Source: Symbiodinium natans
Lineage: Eukaryota > Sar > Dinophyceae > Suessiales > Symbiodiniaceae
Assembly: GCA_905221605.1 (NCBI GenBank)
Contig: CAJNDS010000191.1
Location: 1-62,000 of the forward strand
Length of the DNA: 62,000 nt
Direction: 5' to 3'
Numbering within the stretch: the first letter of the stretch is position 1; each line of letters starts with the position of its first letter. The translations under genes were made by a program, and so were the position numbers. The notes under the pieces are model-generated. The model was given only the letters and a program-made list of their open reading frames with translations. It ran no database searches and was not told the origin of the DNA. This document shows, piece after piece, positions 41,280 through 57,914 of this stretch.

Positions 41280-42300
41280 AGCAAACCCGACACCCGAAAG
41301 ACAGACCACACTGGTGGATCTACTTCGCCGCAACAGCTCGGAAAGGGCCTCCGTGTGATGGTCCCTACCTTCCTCCACTAGGTTTAACCCCGAAACCCCC
41401 GCAGCGGGCTACCACAAGGGGGTTGGTCCATATATACAACCACTTGAATCCCTCCCTGGGCGACCCTGTTTGAAACCCCCAAAGTCCGTGATTCCGACAT
41501 GGTGAAGAGAGAACCTGCAATGTAGCTCACCCCTGCCCCCACCTCCACATCCTTCCGAAGATTTTCCTTAGCCCTGCGCCCGCCTCGAGCTGCTTTCGTT
41601 TCCGGTCTGCACGCGCTTTGGCACGCGAAGCCTGTACAACTGCAAACTTTCGTGGGGTCGTGGTCGGGCCCCCTGATTCAGACCTTGCTTGAAAAGAAAG
41701 GATTTCTTGGGGTTCAGGGCTTACAAGGGTCTGGAGTTGAGAGGCTTTTTAGAATGACCTGGCAAAATGCTTCGTCACCACCGGGGAACATAGAGGAAGT
41801 GTGTCGTTGTAAGGAAGGAGACAGAGTTCCAAGAACCCGGTGATCGGCACCAGAGCCCTTCATGTGGGATGTGGGACCCTCTGTATATGCCCTATCTTTT
41901 CATGGCCACACCCCGCCCACCAGTGCTGACAGAGAGTGTACGCCAATTGAATACACCCGAAAGATTCTAGTGAAGTAGAACAATTGCCCCTAAACTCTGC
42001 ACCTAAACCCTAAAAGCCAATACAAACGGGGGTTCAGGGTTTAGGGTCCCACACGAACCATGCGAAGCCTCAAACCCATAATCTCCAAAGCTTATGTACA
42101 GCCTGAGTCCTATATACACCCCATGCCCGACAGGCCTACTACTCTCCACAGCAAAAACCGGCCTCCCCCTGAAGCTTAGTGATGGTCGACTGCCGCACCT
42201 GCCTGGGTGTCAGCTGTTTTTAGGGTTCCGGTAAGCCCCATGCGTGTGGAAGGAGGTCGGAAGCAACTGTCTACAAGGAAGCCACTCACACATCAAGGCA
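41280..42300. other. Intergenic region without a supported gene
   Basis: Isolated CCCTAAA words (41995-42050) and low-complexity stretches only. Short ORFs at 41276-41843 lack coding features. Confidence 0.5.
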
Positions 42301-42309
42301 AGATCTCGA

Positions 42310-42628
<319 letters not shown>

Positions 42629-42954
42629 GGTTCAGAGGGACCAACTGGCAAGGACCACTTGGTGGCCCAGACGGCTTGGGTGGGAGGGCCTTTGTTGAGC
42701 CTGTCAGAAAACCAAGTTGGGCGAGCACCATTTCGAACCAACAGCATCGTTAGGTATTTGGCCCCTGTCGTGATATGTTTGTTTCGAAAAACTCAAGCAA
42801 GAGACAGCATTCAGAAGCCTTGAAGTGCCTGCGATTCAGCATTGAAACCTTACCATGTTTTGTTTTCGTGGCTTTAGTCTGTGGATGCTTTGTTACTTGA
42901 CTAGATTTTGAGTAGTTTTTGGCATCGAAATTCATCGTGTCATGAACAAGTATT

Positions 42955-43369
42955 TGTTGGTTTTGCATTTTGAACGATTGTTTTCGCAGCCATTTTTTTA
43001 CTTGTAGTGAGACCTCTCACTCCTCACAGTCTTAGTGCTGGCAGGAGGCAGAGGGAGCGGCAAGAGAGCTCAGTTGCAGTCAGCGAAGTTCAGGGCAGGA
43101 CTCAGGATCCCCTTACTCCTTTCAGTGGGAGAGCTGATAGGAGGTAGGGGCAGAGGTGATAGACTGTTGGTTTTGCATTTTGAACGATTTCGCAGCCATT
43201 TTTTTACTTGTAGTGAGACCTCTCACTCCTCACAGTCTTAGTGCTGGCAGGAGGCAGAGGGAGCGGCAAGAGAGCTCAGTTGCAGTCAGCGAAGTTCAGG
43301 GCAGGACTCAGGATCCCCTTACTCTTTTCAGTGGGAGAGCTGATAGGAGGTAGGGGCAGAGGTGATAGT
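42955..43369 (+). repeat. Two-copy tandem duplication, about 206-210 bp
   Basis: TGTTGGTTTTGCATTTTGAA starts at about 42955 and again at about 43165. The copies are nearly identical down to GGCAGAGGTGATAG, except for a few bases missing after GAACGATT in copy two. Each copy includes TTTTTTTACTTGTAG and AGGAGGCAGAGGGAGCGGCA, so an acceptor-like site and a possible exon were duplicated. Confidence 0.9.
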
Positions 43370-43391
43370 CTCTTTCTCTCTCCCTGCAAGC

Positions 43392-43492
43392 AGGTCGATG
43401 GCAGGGACAGAGGCAGAGACACTGGCGGGGTTTCGCAGGAGCCTGAGAGAGTTGTGCTGGTTAGTGTGATGCCTAGGGCCAGGGCAGTCTAA
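43392..43492 (+). CDS. Possible 5' exon after a pyrimidine-rich acceptor
   Basis: A CT-rich tract (TCTCTTTCTCTCTCCCTGCAAG) ends directly before CAGGTCGATGGC. The frame that follows reads QVDGRDRGRDTGGVSQEPER, then VVLVSVMPRARAV and a stop. It could be an upstream exon or a trans-splicing acceptor for the gene that follows. No homologue recognised. Confidence 0.3.
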
Positions 43493-43789
43493 GTCGAAGC
43501 CACTTCAGCCAGCTGCAGTTCAGGAAGCAAGGGTTTTGTGCATCTCAGCTGTGTTGCTGTCACTGGTTGGTTGACTGAATGTGTGTGCTGCAGCCGCTTT
43601 TGTGAGCAAAGTGACCCGAGCAGCCGGTGCAGCTAGCTTTTCTGTGGTGGAAGCCATGGTTCGCTGGCTGATGGCCCTGCTTGTGTGTGGAGTGGTGGTT
43701 TTTTTCGCAGGACAGGCTGTTGCTGCAGTGTCTGTTTTGTTAGGCCTGAAAGGGTTCACACTGAATGAAGTTTAAGTGTTGCCCTGCAG

Positions 43790-45012
43790 GCTAATGATGG
43801 CCTTCCAGCAGAAGAAGGGGACGGGCAGGGGGACGAGACTCGCACGAATCCGGCTGGGCCTGAGGCCCTCGGTGCTGCCAATCCAGGAGCTGCCCCAACA
43901 GGGACTGAGCCAGCAGCCGCTGCAGCACCGCCTGTGCAGACTTATGATGCCCTGCAGTTCACTTGGTTTGCCCAAGCAATGCAGCAGCAGGTACAGCAGC
44001 AAATGCAGCAGCAACAGCTGCAGCAGCAACAAATGATGCAGCAACAGCTGCAGCAGCAACAGCTGCAGCAGCAGCTTCAGGAGCAGATGCAGCTGCAGCT
44101 GCAGCAACTAAAGGCCGGCCAGACTCACACGAGCACTGCAAGCGATGCAGTGCTAGTGGACACAGAAAGAGCCAAGCAAGCCGAAAGCAGGCTGCGGGCT
44201 ACAGAGGCCGAGCTGGCAAAAGCAAACACTCGGATGAACACAATTGTGGGCGGTCTTCAAAAGATGATGGCCAGTCTGCAGGAGGAGGAGGAGGAGGACG
44301 AGGAGGAACAGGAGGGGGACAGCACCACGATAGACCCTCCACCAAAAGGAGGCAACAAGCCCCCGCCCACTGATGTGGAGTTCGTGGACCCTGAGCCTGC
44401 TGCTCCGAGCGGTGGTGACCCATCCGATCCTGTCCCGGCGATCCCCGACTATTTCGATCTTCGGCCCTGCCGTGCCTGCCATCAGGTAAGCTATAACCGG
44501 AAGGATTTATGTGTGAATTCTCGCTGTGAGCCTTGACTTCACCTAAGTTTTAGACCCCAGAAATGCTCTAGAGTATAGGCTTGAGAGGCATCGGCTGCAG
44601 CATGAAGTTTGAGTCAGCATGTAGACCCTAAAAACCCTCAAACTTGGCATCAAAAACCCAGATCCTAAACCCCAATAGCCCGAATCCTTGTGCACCCCTC
44701 CTTTCGGCAGCCCAGGAGCTCTTCGATCCCTGGATCCAGCACAAGAAGACTGACAATCCTCCCCCCTTTGTCGAAAAGGCAGGCCTGGTTTGCCAACCTC
44801 CGCGACTGAAGAAGCTGAAGAGGGAGTCCAAAAAGAAGGGCGGCAAGAAGAAGTGGGGTGGTGATGAGTGGAAGGACTGGCAGGACTGGACAGACGATTC
44901 AGCACCATGGGCACCCTGGCGCGGCAGGGACAAGAGTGGCGGTGGAGGTGGCTGGGGCGGAGACGGTGGGGCAGGCAGTAGTGGTGCTGTCGAACCGACA
45001 GCAGTGCACTGA
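43790..45012 (+). CDS. Gln-rich protein with acidic segment, Cys4 motif and Lys/Trp/Gly-rich tail; at least two exons
   Basis: The main exon starts after the acceptor CCCTGCAG at 43789 and reads ANDGLPAEEGDGQGDETRTN, then an Ala/Pro stretch, a Gln-rich block (about 43970-44110), a coiled-coil-like helix, an acidic run (EEEEEDEEEQEGD) and DYFDLRPCRACHQVSYNRKD followed by LCVNSRC. The C-x2-C-x11-C-x4-C spacing suggests a zinc ribbon. A second exon (44716-45012) encodes ELFDPWIQHKKTDNPPPFVE and a Lys-, Trp-, Gly-rich tail. Three phase-compatible donors exist: GTAAGC at 44486, GTGAGC at 44526 and GAGCCT at 44529; the last would keep all four Cys. The exon that carries the start codon is not certain (a hydrophobic frame with an ATG at 43656 is one option). 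Function unknown; nucleic-acid binding is plausible. Confidence 0.6.
44486..44715 (+). other. Intron of the Gln-rich gene (donor position uncertain)
   Basis: The 3' site is GGCAGCCCAG|GAGCTC at 44715/44716. The interior contains decayed CCCTAAA words (about 44627-44680), so telomere-like sequence lies inside a host intron. Confidence 0.5.
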
Positions 45013-45120
45013 CACTGATGATGCCAGAGCCAGCAGTTTTTGCCAGGAAAAAAAGGGAGTTGTGCGTTCGGTGCCTTGTTGTTGCTTCTGAGCTTTGCTT
45101 TGCAAGTGCTTGCGATGTGG

Positions 45121-45590
45121 TGGCAGCCTTGCCCCGGCTCAGGCCTGATGGAGGCGAAGGGCCTTGCTGGGAGCTCGGGCCTCACTGGGCTTTGTGCAGT
45201 TTTTGAGATGTGATGTGACTGGCAGCCTTGCCCTGGCTCAGGCCCTACCGAGGGCCTTGCTGGGAGCTCAGGCTTCAGCGAGGTTTGTCCAGGTTCTGTA
45301 AGTGCTCGTGATGCGACTCGGAGTGGCAGCCTTGCTTTGGCTCAGGCCCGATCGATCGAGGGGCCTTGCCGACAGCTCCTGGTTCAGGTTTGAAAGTATT
45401 TGTGATGCGACTTGGTGGCAGCCTTGCCTTTGGTTTAGGCCCGATCGAGGGCCTTGCTGCGAGGTCAGGCTTCACTGTGGCTTGGGCAGTTCCGATAGCT
45501 TTTGCCATGTGACTTGGAGTGGTAGCCTTCCCTCGGCTGAGGCCCTGGAGCTCAGGCTTCAGTCACTGTGGGTTTAGGCAGTTTGTCTCA
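45121..45590 (+). repeat. Minisatellite, five copies of about 100 bp
   Basis: TGGCAGCCTTGCC-type starts occur at 45121, 45220, 45324, 45416 and 45520 (spacings 99, 104, 92 and 104). Each unit contains GGCTCAGGCC and GGGCCTTGCTG words. It lies directly downstream of the Gln-rich gene, in its presumed 3' flank. Confidence 0.85.
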
Positions 45591-45657
45591 ACTTGTCATT
45601 GCATTGTCAGTGTGTTTGCTCCAGGGTAGCTTTTCAGGTAACTTTTCGGGTAGCTTT

Positions 45658-45772
45658 TTGTAGGGTTTAGGGTTTAGGGTTTAGGGCTTAGGGCTTAGGG
45701 TTTAGGGTTTAGGGTTTAGGGTTTAGGGTTTAGGGTTTAGGGTGTAGGGTTTAGGGTTTAGGGTTTAGGGTT
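45658..45772 (+). repeat. Longest interstitial TTTAGGG array of the window
   Basis: About 16 units with only two types of variant (CTTAGGG, GTGTAGGG), on the plus strand between two plus-strand genes. Confidence 0.95.
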
Positions 45773-46166
45773 GCCACAGATGGGTGCCGAAGAGTTGTGA
45801 CTGGATGCCACACCTTTTGCTGCCGAGAGTGTCGTCGTATGACTGGGGGTCACAGCAGGAGCTGCGATCTTCGCCTTGTACAAAGAACTTTGGCGACGAC
45901 CACAGAGTCAGAGTGCTGGCAGCAGTTCCTTAGTTTAGCTATGACATTCGTGCGACCCAGCCTTTTGCGCAAAGAAGTTTTTGTTTGGTTGCCTTGGGGG
46001 AAACAGTGCTGTCAGAGGTCAGGAAGTGCAAGCCAACTCATTCCCAACTCTGCTGCCAAAAGTCGGTCCCTGTGCCACTGGCTTTTGCTCATTTTTCTGT
46101 AGCAGTAGCCTGTAAGTGCAGCTGCCTCAGTCTTCAGCTTTAGCTTTGCAGCTTAGCTAGGGAGCA

Positions 46167-47177
46167 ATGGTGAAGGGCAAGACTTTCAGTGTCCACCCTC
46201 GGACACGACGACGTGGCAAGCAGAGTGTGGGCCACCAGGTGGCCAAGAGTGTCCAGAAAGCCAATGCGAAGCAGTTGAAGCGACAGGCGAAGCAGGAGCA
46301 GAAGGTACAGGGTGGCTTCAGGAAAGCTATGTCGACCTTCTACGAGCGAAACTTGGCCGAGGACAGAGAGTATGTCTACAAAACTCTCAGCGAGCACGAG
46401 GAGTGGCTGCCGAAGCTGAGTGCGATGTTCAAAAGTGGGGCCTTGCAGAGCATACTCGAAGATGAGCAGGCAGGTCCTGAGGAGGAGATCAACCTGGAGC
46501 AGCTGGGCCGGAAGATCAAAGGCAGAGCTTGCAAGTTGATGAACCTCCCCAAGCATGGAAAGCTCATCTTGCTGCAGGAGTACACGAACTTGGAGAACAT
46601 GGACGAGGCCGACATGGCGGACGACTGGCTGAACGATGCCATGACCTTTTTGTTTCACATCAGCTCGAAGACACCCTTGCCGAAAGTGCCAAATCCGAGA
46701 TACAGCAAGGTCCTGCAGGAGCAGGCTCGTCTTCGTGTGAAGGCTCTGCAGTTCAAGGGTGCCGAGCGAAAGCTCAACTATGGGGATCGCTGCGAGATTC
46801 AGTGCTACTACACGAGAATGCTGGAAGGTGGAGCCCAGGCCCTCCACTGTGGCTTTCTCGGAGAGATGGCCGAGCTCCCGAAGCTACCCGACAATGGCGT
46901 CTGGGAGGTTGACAACTCTCACAGCTTGACAGCAGTGGTGGTGAACAACCGGAACAAGTGCTTGAGCCTGAGCTGCTCATCGTTCTTCCCGAACGTGCAG
47001 CATCTCAAGCCGGATGAAGCCTGGAGCTATGAGGCTGAGGCTGAGGAGCCTGAAGCAGATGGCACGGCACTCCTGTCCTTTGCGAATTCCATGCGACGAA
47101 GAGACCCGCAGCTTGGCCAGGAAAAGAAGGAGGGCTCGGGCGCTGAGGCAGCAGCAGCTCCTCTAGCCGAAGGCTGA
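46167..47177 (+). CDS. Unrecognised 336-aa protein, intact
   Basis: The ATG at 46167 is in good context (AGCAATGG), after a pyrimidine-rich, acceptor-like TTTTTCTGTAGCAG at about 46092-46105. The N-terminal 50 residues are very basic (RTRRRGKQ, KANAKQLKRQAKQEQK), probably for nuclear entry or nucleic-acid binding. The middle is helical and acidic (EEINLEQLGRKIKGRACKLM, DEADMADDWLNDAMTFLFHI). The end (residues 250-300) looks beta-rich (NGVWEVDNSHSLTAVVVNNR), with a Glu/Ala-rich tail. I recognise no family. It is followed on the same strand, 300-480 nt later, by the multi-exon gene, so the two may belong to one repeated locus or element. Confidence 0.75.
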   Translation: MVKGKTFSVHPRTRRRGKQSVGHQVAKSVQKANAKQLKRQAKQEQKVQGGFRKAMSTFYERNLAEDREYVYKTLSEHEEWLPKLSAMFKSGALQSILEDEQAGPEEEINLEQLGRKIKGRACKLMNLPKHGKLILLQEYTNLENMDEADMADDWLNDAMTFLFHISSKTPLPKVPNPRYSKVLQEQARLRVKALQFKGAERKLNYGDRCEIQCYYTRMLEGGAQALHCGFLGEMAELPKLPDNGVWEVDNSHSLTAVVVNNRNKCLSLSCSSFFPNVQHLKPDEAWSYEAEAEEPEADGTALLSFANSMRRRDPQLGQEKKEGSGAEAAAAPLAEG

Positions 47178-47480
47178 GGACTCGTGGCTCCTGGAGCGAC
47201 AAGCTGCTGAGATTCGCCATGGCTGGCAGCCAGGCTGCTTGGGCGATCTCTGTGCTTATCTTTCAAATGAAATTTAGATGCAGTTAGGGATAGTTCGAGG
47301 CTTTCTTCAGAGCCTGAGACTTTTGACTTCTGTGTTTTAGCGACAGCTTGTCCAGCCAATCATGTGCTGGAGGGGTGAAGGCCCTCGTGGCCTCTGGGGC
47401 AGCATGTGAGGATGCACAGGTCGAAAAAAAGGTGCAGCTACCTGAGTTGCTAGGCACACGCATTTTTTTGGCTGTTGCAG

Positions 47481-47622
47481 AAGCGAGAGGTGAAGCAAGC
47501 AGTGCACGATGCAAGCTTTCGGAACAAGGCTCAGGAAGTGCATTCCAAAGCCCAAAGTAATGACAACACTTTTGAACTGCAGCTACTGACTATTGTTTTC
47601 TTCAATGATTGTGGTGGCTAGT
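47481..47622 (+). CDS. Possible upstream exon of the multi-exon gene
   Basis: After the strong acceptor TTTTTTTGGCTGTTGCAG (ends 47480) the frame reads KREVKQAVHDASFRNKAQEV, then HSKAQSNDNTFELQLLTIVF and stops after 47 codons. Composition is coding-like. How it joins the exon near 47650 is unclear. Another coding-like frame at 47348-47440 (VKALVASGAACEDAQVEKKV) may be a further exon. Confidence 0.35.
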
Positions 47623-47657
47623 AACCAGCCAGAGCTTGTTACTGTAAGCCTCACATC

Positions 47658-53200
<5,543 letters not shown>

Positions 53201-54879
53201 GGCGGTCTTCGTCAAGCAGGACAAGAGCTACAAGTTTGTGCTGCGAACCTACCGAAATGCAGCCCTGGTGTGGCCCATGAGCACAAGCATCCTCCAATCT
53301 GGCTGCAGAGAGCTGAGTTTCAACATGGAAGTCTCCAAGTTGGAATGGCTCTTTCTCTTCGACAAGACCAGCATCTTGGTGCATCCCTTGAAGACGAAGT
53401 CGCCACTGCGGATGTGGCTGGAGCACAAAATTCCCGGGGCCGGGATCGTGCCGACCAGCTCTGAAAAGCCCGAGACTTTGGAGGCCTTCCACACAGCACG
53501 AGGCTTTTGCGGTCTGGCGGAGGACACCTTGAAGAAGCTGTGTGCGGAATGGAGCATTCCACTGCCCGAGAGTGTGACACACATGAAAGAGACACAGGTG
53601 CTGCAGACGGCCTTGCTTGTGAACAAGAAACCAGGTGTTGATGAAGCTACTGTGAAGGCCACCCTGCTGCAAGGCGAGGCCAATTTGGAAGGGCACGACG
53701 ACGTCGAAGTGGAGGAAATGGAGGCGATCTTGCAAGACACCGTGCTGTCAACAGAGAAGGACACGATCATGAAGCTTTTGAAGAGCAGCAGCAGGAAGAA
53801 AAAGGAGGAGAAGGTGACAGAGGCTTGGCAGAAGTGCTTCCAAAATGTGGTGGACGGGCTCCCAGCAGCGAAGAAAAAAGAAAGGGAGAAGGCCCTGGCC
53901 AAGGCCAAGGCCCAGGCCAAGGCCGGCAGTGCTAAAAAGAAGAAGGAGCCAGCTTCCTCTTCCAAGACACCTCCTGGGGGCTCGTCCTACGACAACAGGA
54001 ATTACGACCCGATTCCAGTGCAGATCGATAAGCTGCTCAAGGAGGCGAAACCACCAGCAGCTGGCGTTTACACGGAATGCGACAATGGTCGGTGGAAGGT
54101 GTCGTACTCCAGTGCGAGGTCCCACCAGCAAAGATCCATTTCCTGGACCAGCATAGGGCCCCGTGCTGCCGGGAAAGCTGCCTTAAAGCAGCTCTGGGAC
54201 TGGGCGGAGATGTACGATGGAAAGCCGATCACAGACGAGGCAAAGGACACTCTCAAGAAAATCCAGGCCACCAGCGAAGTACCGGGCTCAGTGTTAAGCT
54301 TCGGCATTCTTCGTCAGCCACTGTGTAGTAGTTAGTTTTTGCTGTGATGTTTCTTGCTGTCGCCTTTCAAGGACTGAGTGAAGCCTTCAGCGTGCTGCTA
54401 CACAAGCTGTTCCCAGAAGCTCTGGCAGCAAAGACAGGGTTCATTTTGTTAGCAAATTTTTCACCCAGAGACTGTGCCTGTGCAACACAGCAGCCTGTTC
54501 GAAAATCGACTGCCGAAAACAACAGTGTTTAGTTGCCAGGAAATCCGATTCAGTTTAGTCCAGATTTGAGCCCCGAACAGCAACTCGCCCACTAAAACTT
54601 AAAGGCTTAGTCCCCAAGGAAAATACTAGCCGAAAGCATTCAGGTGTACTTCAAGACCAAGTGCAGGGGACCAGTGAGACCAGCAATGATTTTGCTTCAA
54701 GGGTAGTGTGAAAGTGCCAGCCATGGTGGATACCTTTTTGCGTGCGAGCTGACAGAGGACAGCAGAATAGGGGCAGGCAGCGTGTCGGTTCCCTCATCTG
54801 CGATGGGGTAGTGCGGCCTCCAGCCAGCACAATCTCAGTACCTCCAGGCACCGGAAGACGAGAATGGGCGAAAAGGAAC

Positions 54880-55225
54880 ACAAGAGGAAGCTCGAAGAGA
54901 CTTCAAAGTCAGTCAGAAGCCACTTCGTTGTCGGTCAAAAGGCAGCAGTTCAAGCAGGAATCAACGAGTTTCATGCAGGCAGCCCGTGCTTCTGCAGAAA
55001 CTGGAGTGCTGGTGGACTTGAGCGACACAGTCCTGCAAGGAGAGTCAGCTCCTGGCAGGGCCTCGTGGGAGAGAAGAATGAGTTGCCAGCCCATGAGCAG
55101 TCAGTTGAGGTGCAAGAACTTTGCTGGTGCACTTCAAGACCGAGTGGAAGGGACCCACAGCACAGAAGAGGAAACGATGTCATGCTGGCTCTAGCTCAGG
55201 TCAGAAGGGCCCTGTTTGCTTTCCC
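54880..55225 (+). pseudogene. Mosaic of shuffled exon fragments from the neighbouring gene
   Basis: 54919-54949 resembles 48246-48277 (exon A). 55024-55106 resembles 47786-47898 with an internal deletion. About 55109-55140 resembles about 48121-48170. 55150-55220 resembles 51571-51655 (exon C), including CGATGTCATGCTGGCTCTAG. The order differs from the gene and sequence between the fragments is missing. No long frame survives. Confidence 0.75.
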
Positions 55226-55737
55226 AGATCTGCCTTCATGATTGTGCTAGAGTCTAGAGGCACTCTGAGAAGGTTTTTGCTGTGTCGGTATGGGGGTGCT
55301 GCCTGGTGTGTGGGACAAACAGAGCAGGCCCAAGCTGTAGTTCATTGTTTTGGTGGCAGTGTCGGTGGGTCGGTGGAACCACAGACGGTACCAAAGGAGC
55401 CCACACAACAAAGCTTGGAGATGCAGCTCGGGCAAGACCATGACTCCTGACCCAGAGCCAGCGCGATAATATTGAGCTGGATCGTGCTTTCTCTGGGTCA
55501 GGCGTCTTTTTTTTTTATTAATACTTTTGTTGCCAACCAGTGCCTCTTTAAGTTTAAGAGGCCTTCTGGACTCGGCCTGCCTGTGGGTTTCAGATTCGAC
55601 CCCGGGCATTGAGAAGCGAGGAGGCAAGAAAAAGACCGAGCCTGCAGCAATTCTTAGGATTGGAGTTTGCGACTGATTCTGTGAGCAGAGCGAGCATGAA
55701 CCAGATCCATTGCTTTAGGTAGGTGGAACAAGCTAAT

Positions 55738-55860
55738 AAAGAAGTGTGTATATATATATACACATACTTTTTTATATGTAGCTTTTCCTTTCTCCATCTC
55801 TCTCTGTATCTCTCTTTCTCTTTATCTCTCTATCTCTGTGCACATGTGTTTTTGGAAGAC
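55738..55860 (+). promoter_or_regulatory. Pyrimidine-rich tract upstream of the 154-aa gene, possible trans-splicing acceptor
   Basis: After a short TA repeat (55745-55770) comes about 60 bases of CT-rich sequence (55785-55845), then GTTTTTGGAAGACAG. In dinoflagellates mRNAs receive a spliced leader by trans-splicing at such AG sites; here the AG ends at 55862, 51 bases before the ATG. Confidence 0.4.
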
Positions 55861-55913
55861 AGTTAGGGCTCAAGTCGTGAAAGATAACCTTTCGCAGCTA
55901 CTCCGAAGCACCT

Positions 55914-56378
55914 ATGGCGAGTCCAGTGCTGCCGACGGAATCCGAACCCATTGCGAAGTTGAAGAGGGGTCTACGAAGGTACTTTGAGGAAGACGAAGAG
56001 TTCCGTGTGGACCCCCACCATGCAACTGAGCTGCTGCAATGCCTCAGAGACTCCAAGAAACGCTCCCGAGACTTGGAAGCTGAGGGCCGGAGTTTGAGGG
56101 CACGGATTGACAGTCTGCAAACACAGCTGGACATGTCCAACAAGGCCAATATAGATGCAGAGCTAGCGATCCAAGAACGAGATCTCGAGCTGGGAACAAA
56201 GAACGACCATATCAAGATGCTCCTACAAGAGAGAGATCAGCTCCGGCTCTGTGTCAAGGGAGCACACGAAGCCTCAGGGAGACTCAAGCAAAGCCTGAAG
56301 GATCTCAATGCAGCAATGCAAGCCACAAAGATGGCCACCGAGGACGACACTTTTGTGCCATCAGAGTCCGAGGCTTGA
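55914..56378 (+). CDS. Small coiled-coil protein, 154 aa, intronless
   Basis: The ATG at 55914 is in good context (CCTATGGCG). The N-terminal 40 residues read AKLKRGLRRYFEEDEEFRVD. Residues 45-135 form a continuous coiled coil (RDLEAEGRSLRARIDSLQTQ; ERDLELGTKNDHIKMLLQER; RLKQSLKDLNAAMQATKMAT). The acidic tail ends EDDTFVPSESEA. It is complete, with no intron needed. The decayed leader-like word GGGCTCAAG lies 40 bases upstream, which would fit a retroposed gene. Partner and function are unknown. Confidence 0.75.
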   Translation: MASPVLPTESEPIAKLKRGLRRYFEEDEEFRVDPHHATELLQCLRDSKKRSRDLEAEGRSLRARIDSLQTQLDMSNKANIDAELAIQERDLELGTKNDHIKMLLQERDQLRLCVKGAHEASGRLKQSLKDLNAAMQATKMATEDDTFVPSESEA

Positions 56379-56399
56379 GATGTGGCCACAGCGACTGAG

Positions 56400-57200
56400 A
56401 CAGGGTGGCCTGTCTGCTGAAGTTGGAAAGCTCCTGAGTTTGAGTCCCTTTCACAAGTTGGTTTCTTCCAAGTCGGCTGCTGTGGAGAAAAAAAGAGCGC
56501 TTTGCAGTACTGATTCCTCATGAGAAGCCATAAGACATGCTAGGCTGGTCAGCCTGCCCGAACACTCTAAGCTTCAGCTTGGGTTTAGGGCTAGGCTTCC
56601 AGCCAAGCAGCTTGTACAGCTAGGTCTGCTGATTTGGAAACTGTGTCCTTTCAGGATTAGTAGCTGTGTCACTTTGAAACTCTATGCTGTCTGCGCTACA
56701 GTACTTCCAGTCAAAGATGTTTTTTCGAGACTTGGGCTCTGAACCGGCACCATTTCGATGGTAACGACAAAGGAGTCGCCACAAATAGATGTCTGCAGTT
56801 GTCCGTTTTCATATCTTCCAACTGTCTTTTTAAAAGATTATCCCAGATTCGATTTTCGGGTTTAGGGGCTCGACTGCAAGGTTTTACAGTTTAGAGTTTG
56901 GGGGCATCGGTCGTATACTTCGAGAAGCAGCTTTCAATCAAAATGTGCTGCAAGCAGCTGTTCTTTTACAGGCACTGTTTGTAATGTCAAAAATGTAAGT
57001 TGAAATAGGTGTTTTCTTCATGTGTTTGTTGCCCTCTTGAAGAAAAGGAGCTTTGAAACCCGTTTCCCATGCAAAACATCATGCTGATTTCGTCCTGGTT
57101 TCTTTCGCTTTAAACACAACAACACACGAAACAACACCAAGTAACAATTTCATATGTCAATGGCAACATGTTTTTGAGGGAATCAAACAGCTAAAACAAC
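56400..57200. other. Intergenic region without a gene
   Basis: Relatively A+T-richer than its flanks, with no array or ORF of note; it probably includes the 3' flank of the 154-aa gene. Confidence 0.5.
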
Positions 57201-57234
57201 AATGAACAATAACCAACAGCAAAAATTGGCAGGG

Positions 57235-57305
57235 GCCCGGCAAACCCTTTGGACACCCAAGTGGTTTTGGCCACCAAGTGGTCCGCGCCAGTTGGCCCCT
57301 CCAAG

Positions 57306-57378
<73 letters not shown>

Positions 57379-57380
57379 TT
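57235..57380 (+). repeat. CCAAGTGGTCC-type dispersed repeat next to a TG microsatellite
   Basis: CACCCAAGTGGTTTTGGCC and CACCAAGTGGTCCGCGCCAG lie at about 57258-57295. A (TG)n tract of about 70 bases starts at 57309. The same pairing of word and TG tract occurs at 42.4-42.7 kb and 49.5-50.1 kb. Confidence 0.8.
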
Positions 57381-57914
57381 TGTGTCAAGGCCTGTATGCA
57401 ACGGTACTAGGATAATCCTATTTTCAATGGGGGGGGGGGGGGCGGAGAGGGGGGATTTTCCAGCCCTAAGAGAGGCTAGGTTCTTGAACTGCGGGGCCAT
57501 GAATCTCGGTTTCTCGGCCCAGCAGCAGTGGCTTAAGCTTTCCGGCCTGGGGGTTTGGCGGGGGGGGGGCTGGGGGGGGAGGGCTAGCGGGGGCGGGGGG
57601 GTTGAGACGTGCAGGTGACCTCACGAACCCGAATTATGTTCCTGTCATGTGCCTGGTGGTCCGGACTTTCCTATTTGTTGAAGCTCTTTCTCCCAGACCC
57701 CTCTCACGTTCCCCTGAACGAAACAGCAGCAAATACAACCAAACACCGATTTTTTGAAAGCATTGAGAAACGGCGAAATCGCGTGGGAAATGCACGCTTC
57801 TGCCGCAACAGGAAGAAGCAAAGACGGTGAAATTGGCAGTAGCAGACATGATAATGGTCGTGGTCGTGGTCGTCGTCGCAGTAGTAGTATTTGCAAGAAT
57901 ATTCTGGTAGCAAA

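Noticed and set aside
45121-45590. CRISPR-like array
   Set aside because: Units of about 100 bp are repeats throughout, without constant repeats and unique spacers; it is an ordinary minisatellite in eukaryotic DNA.
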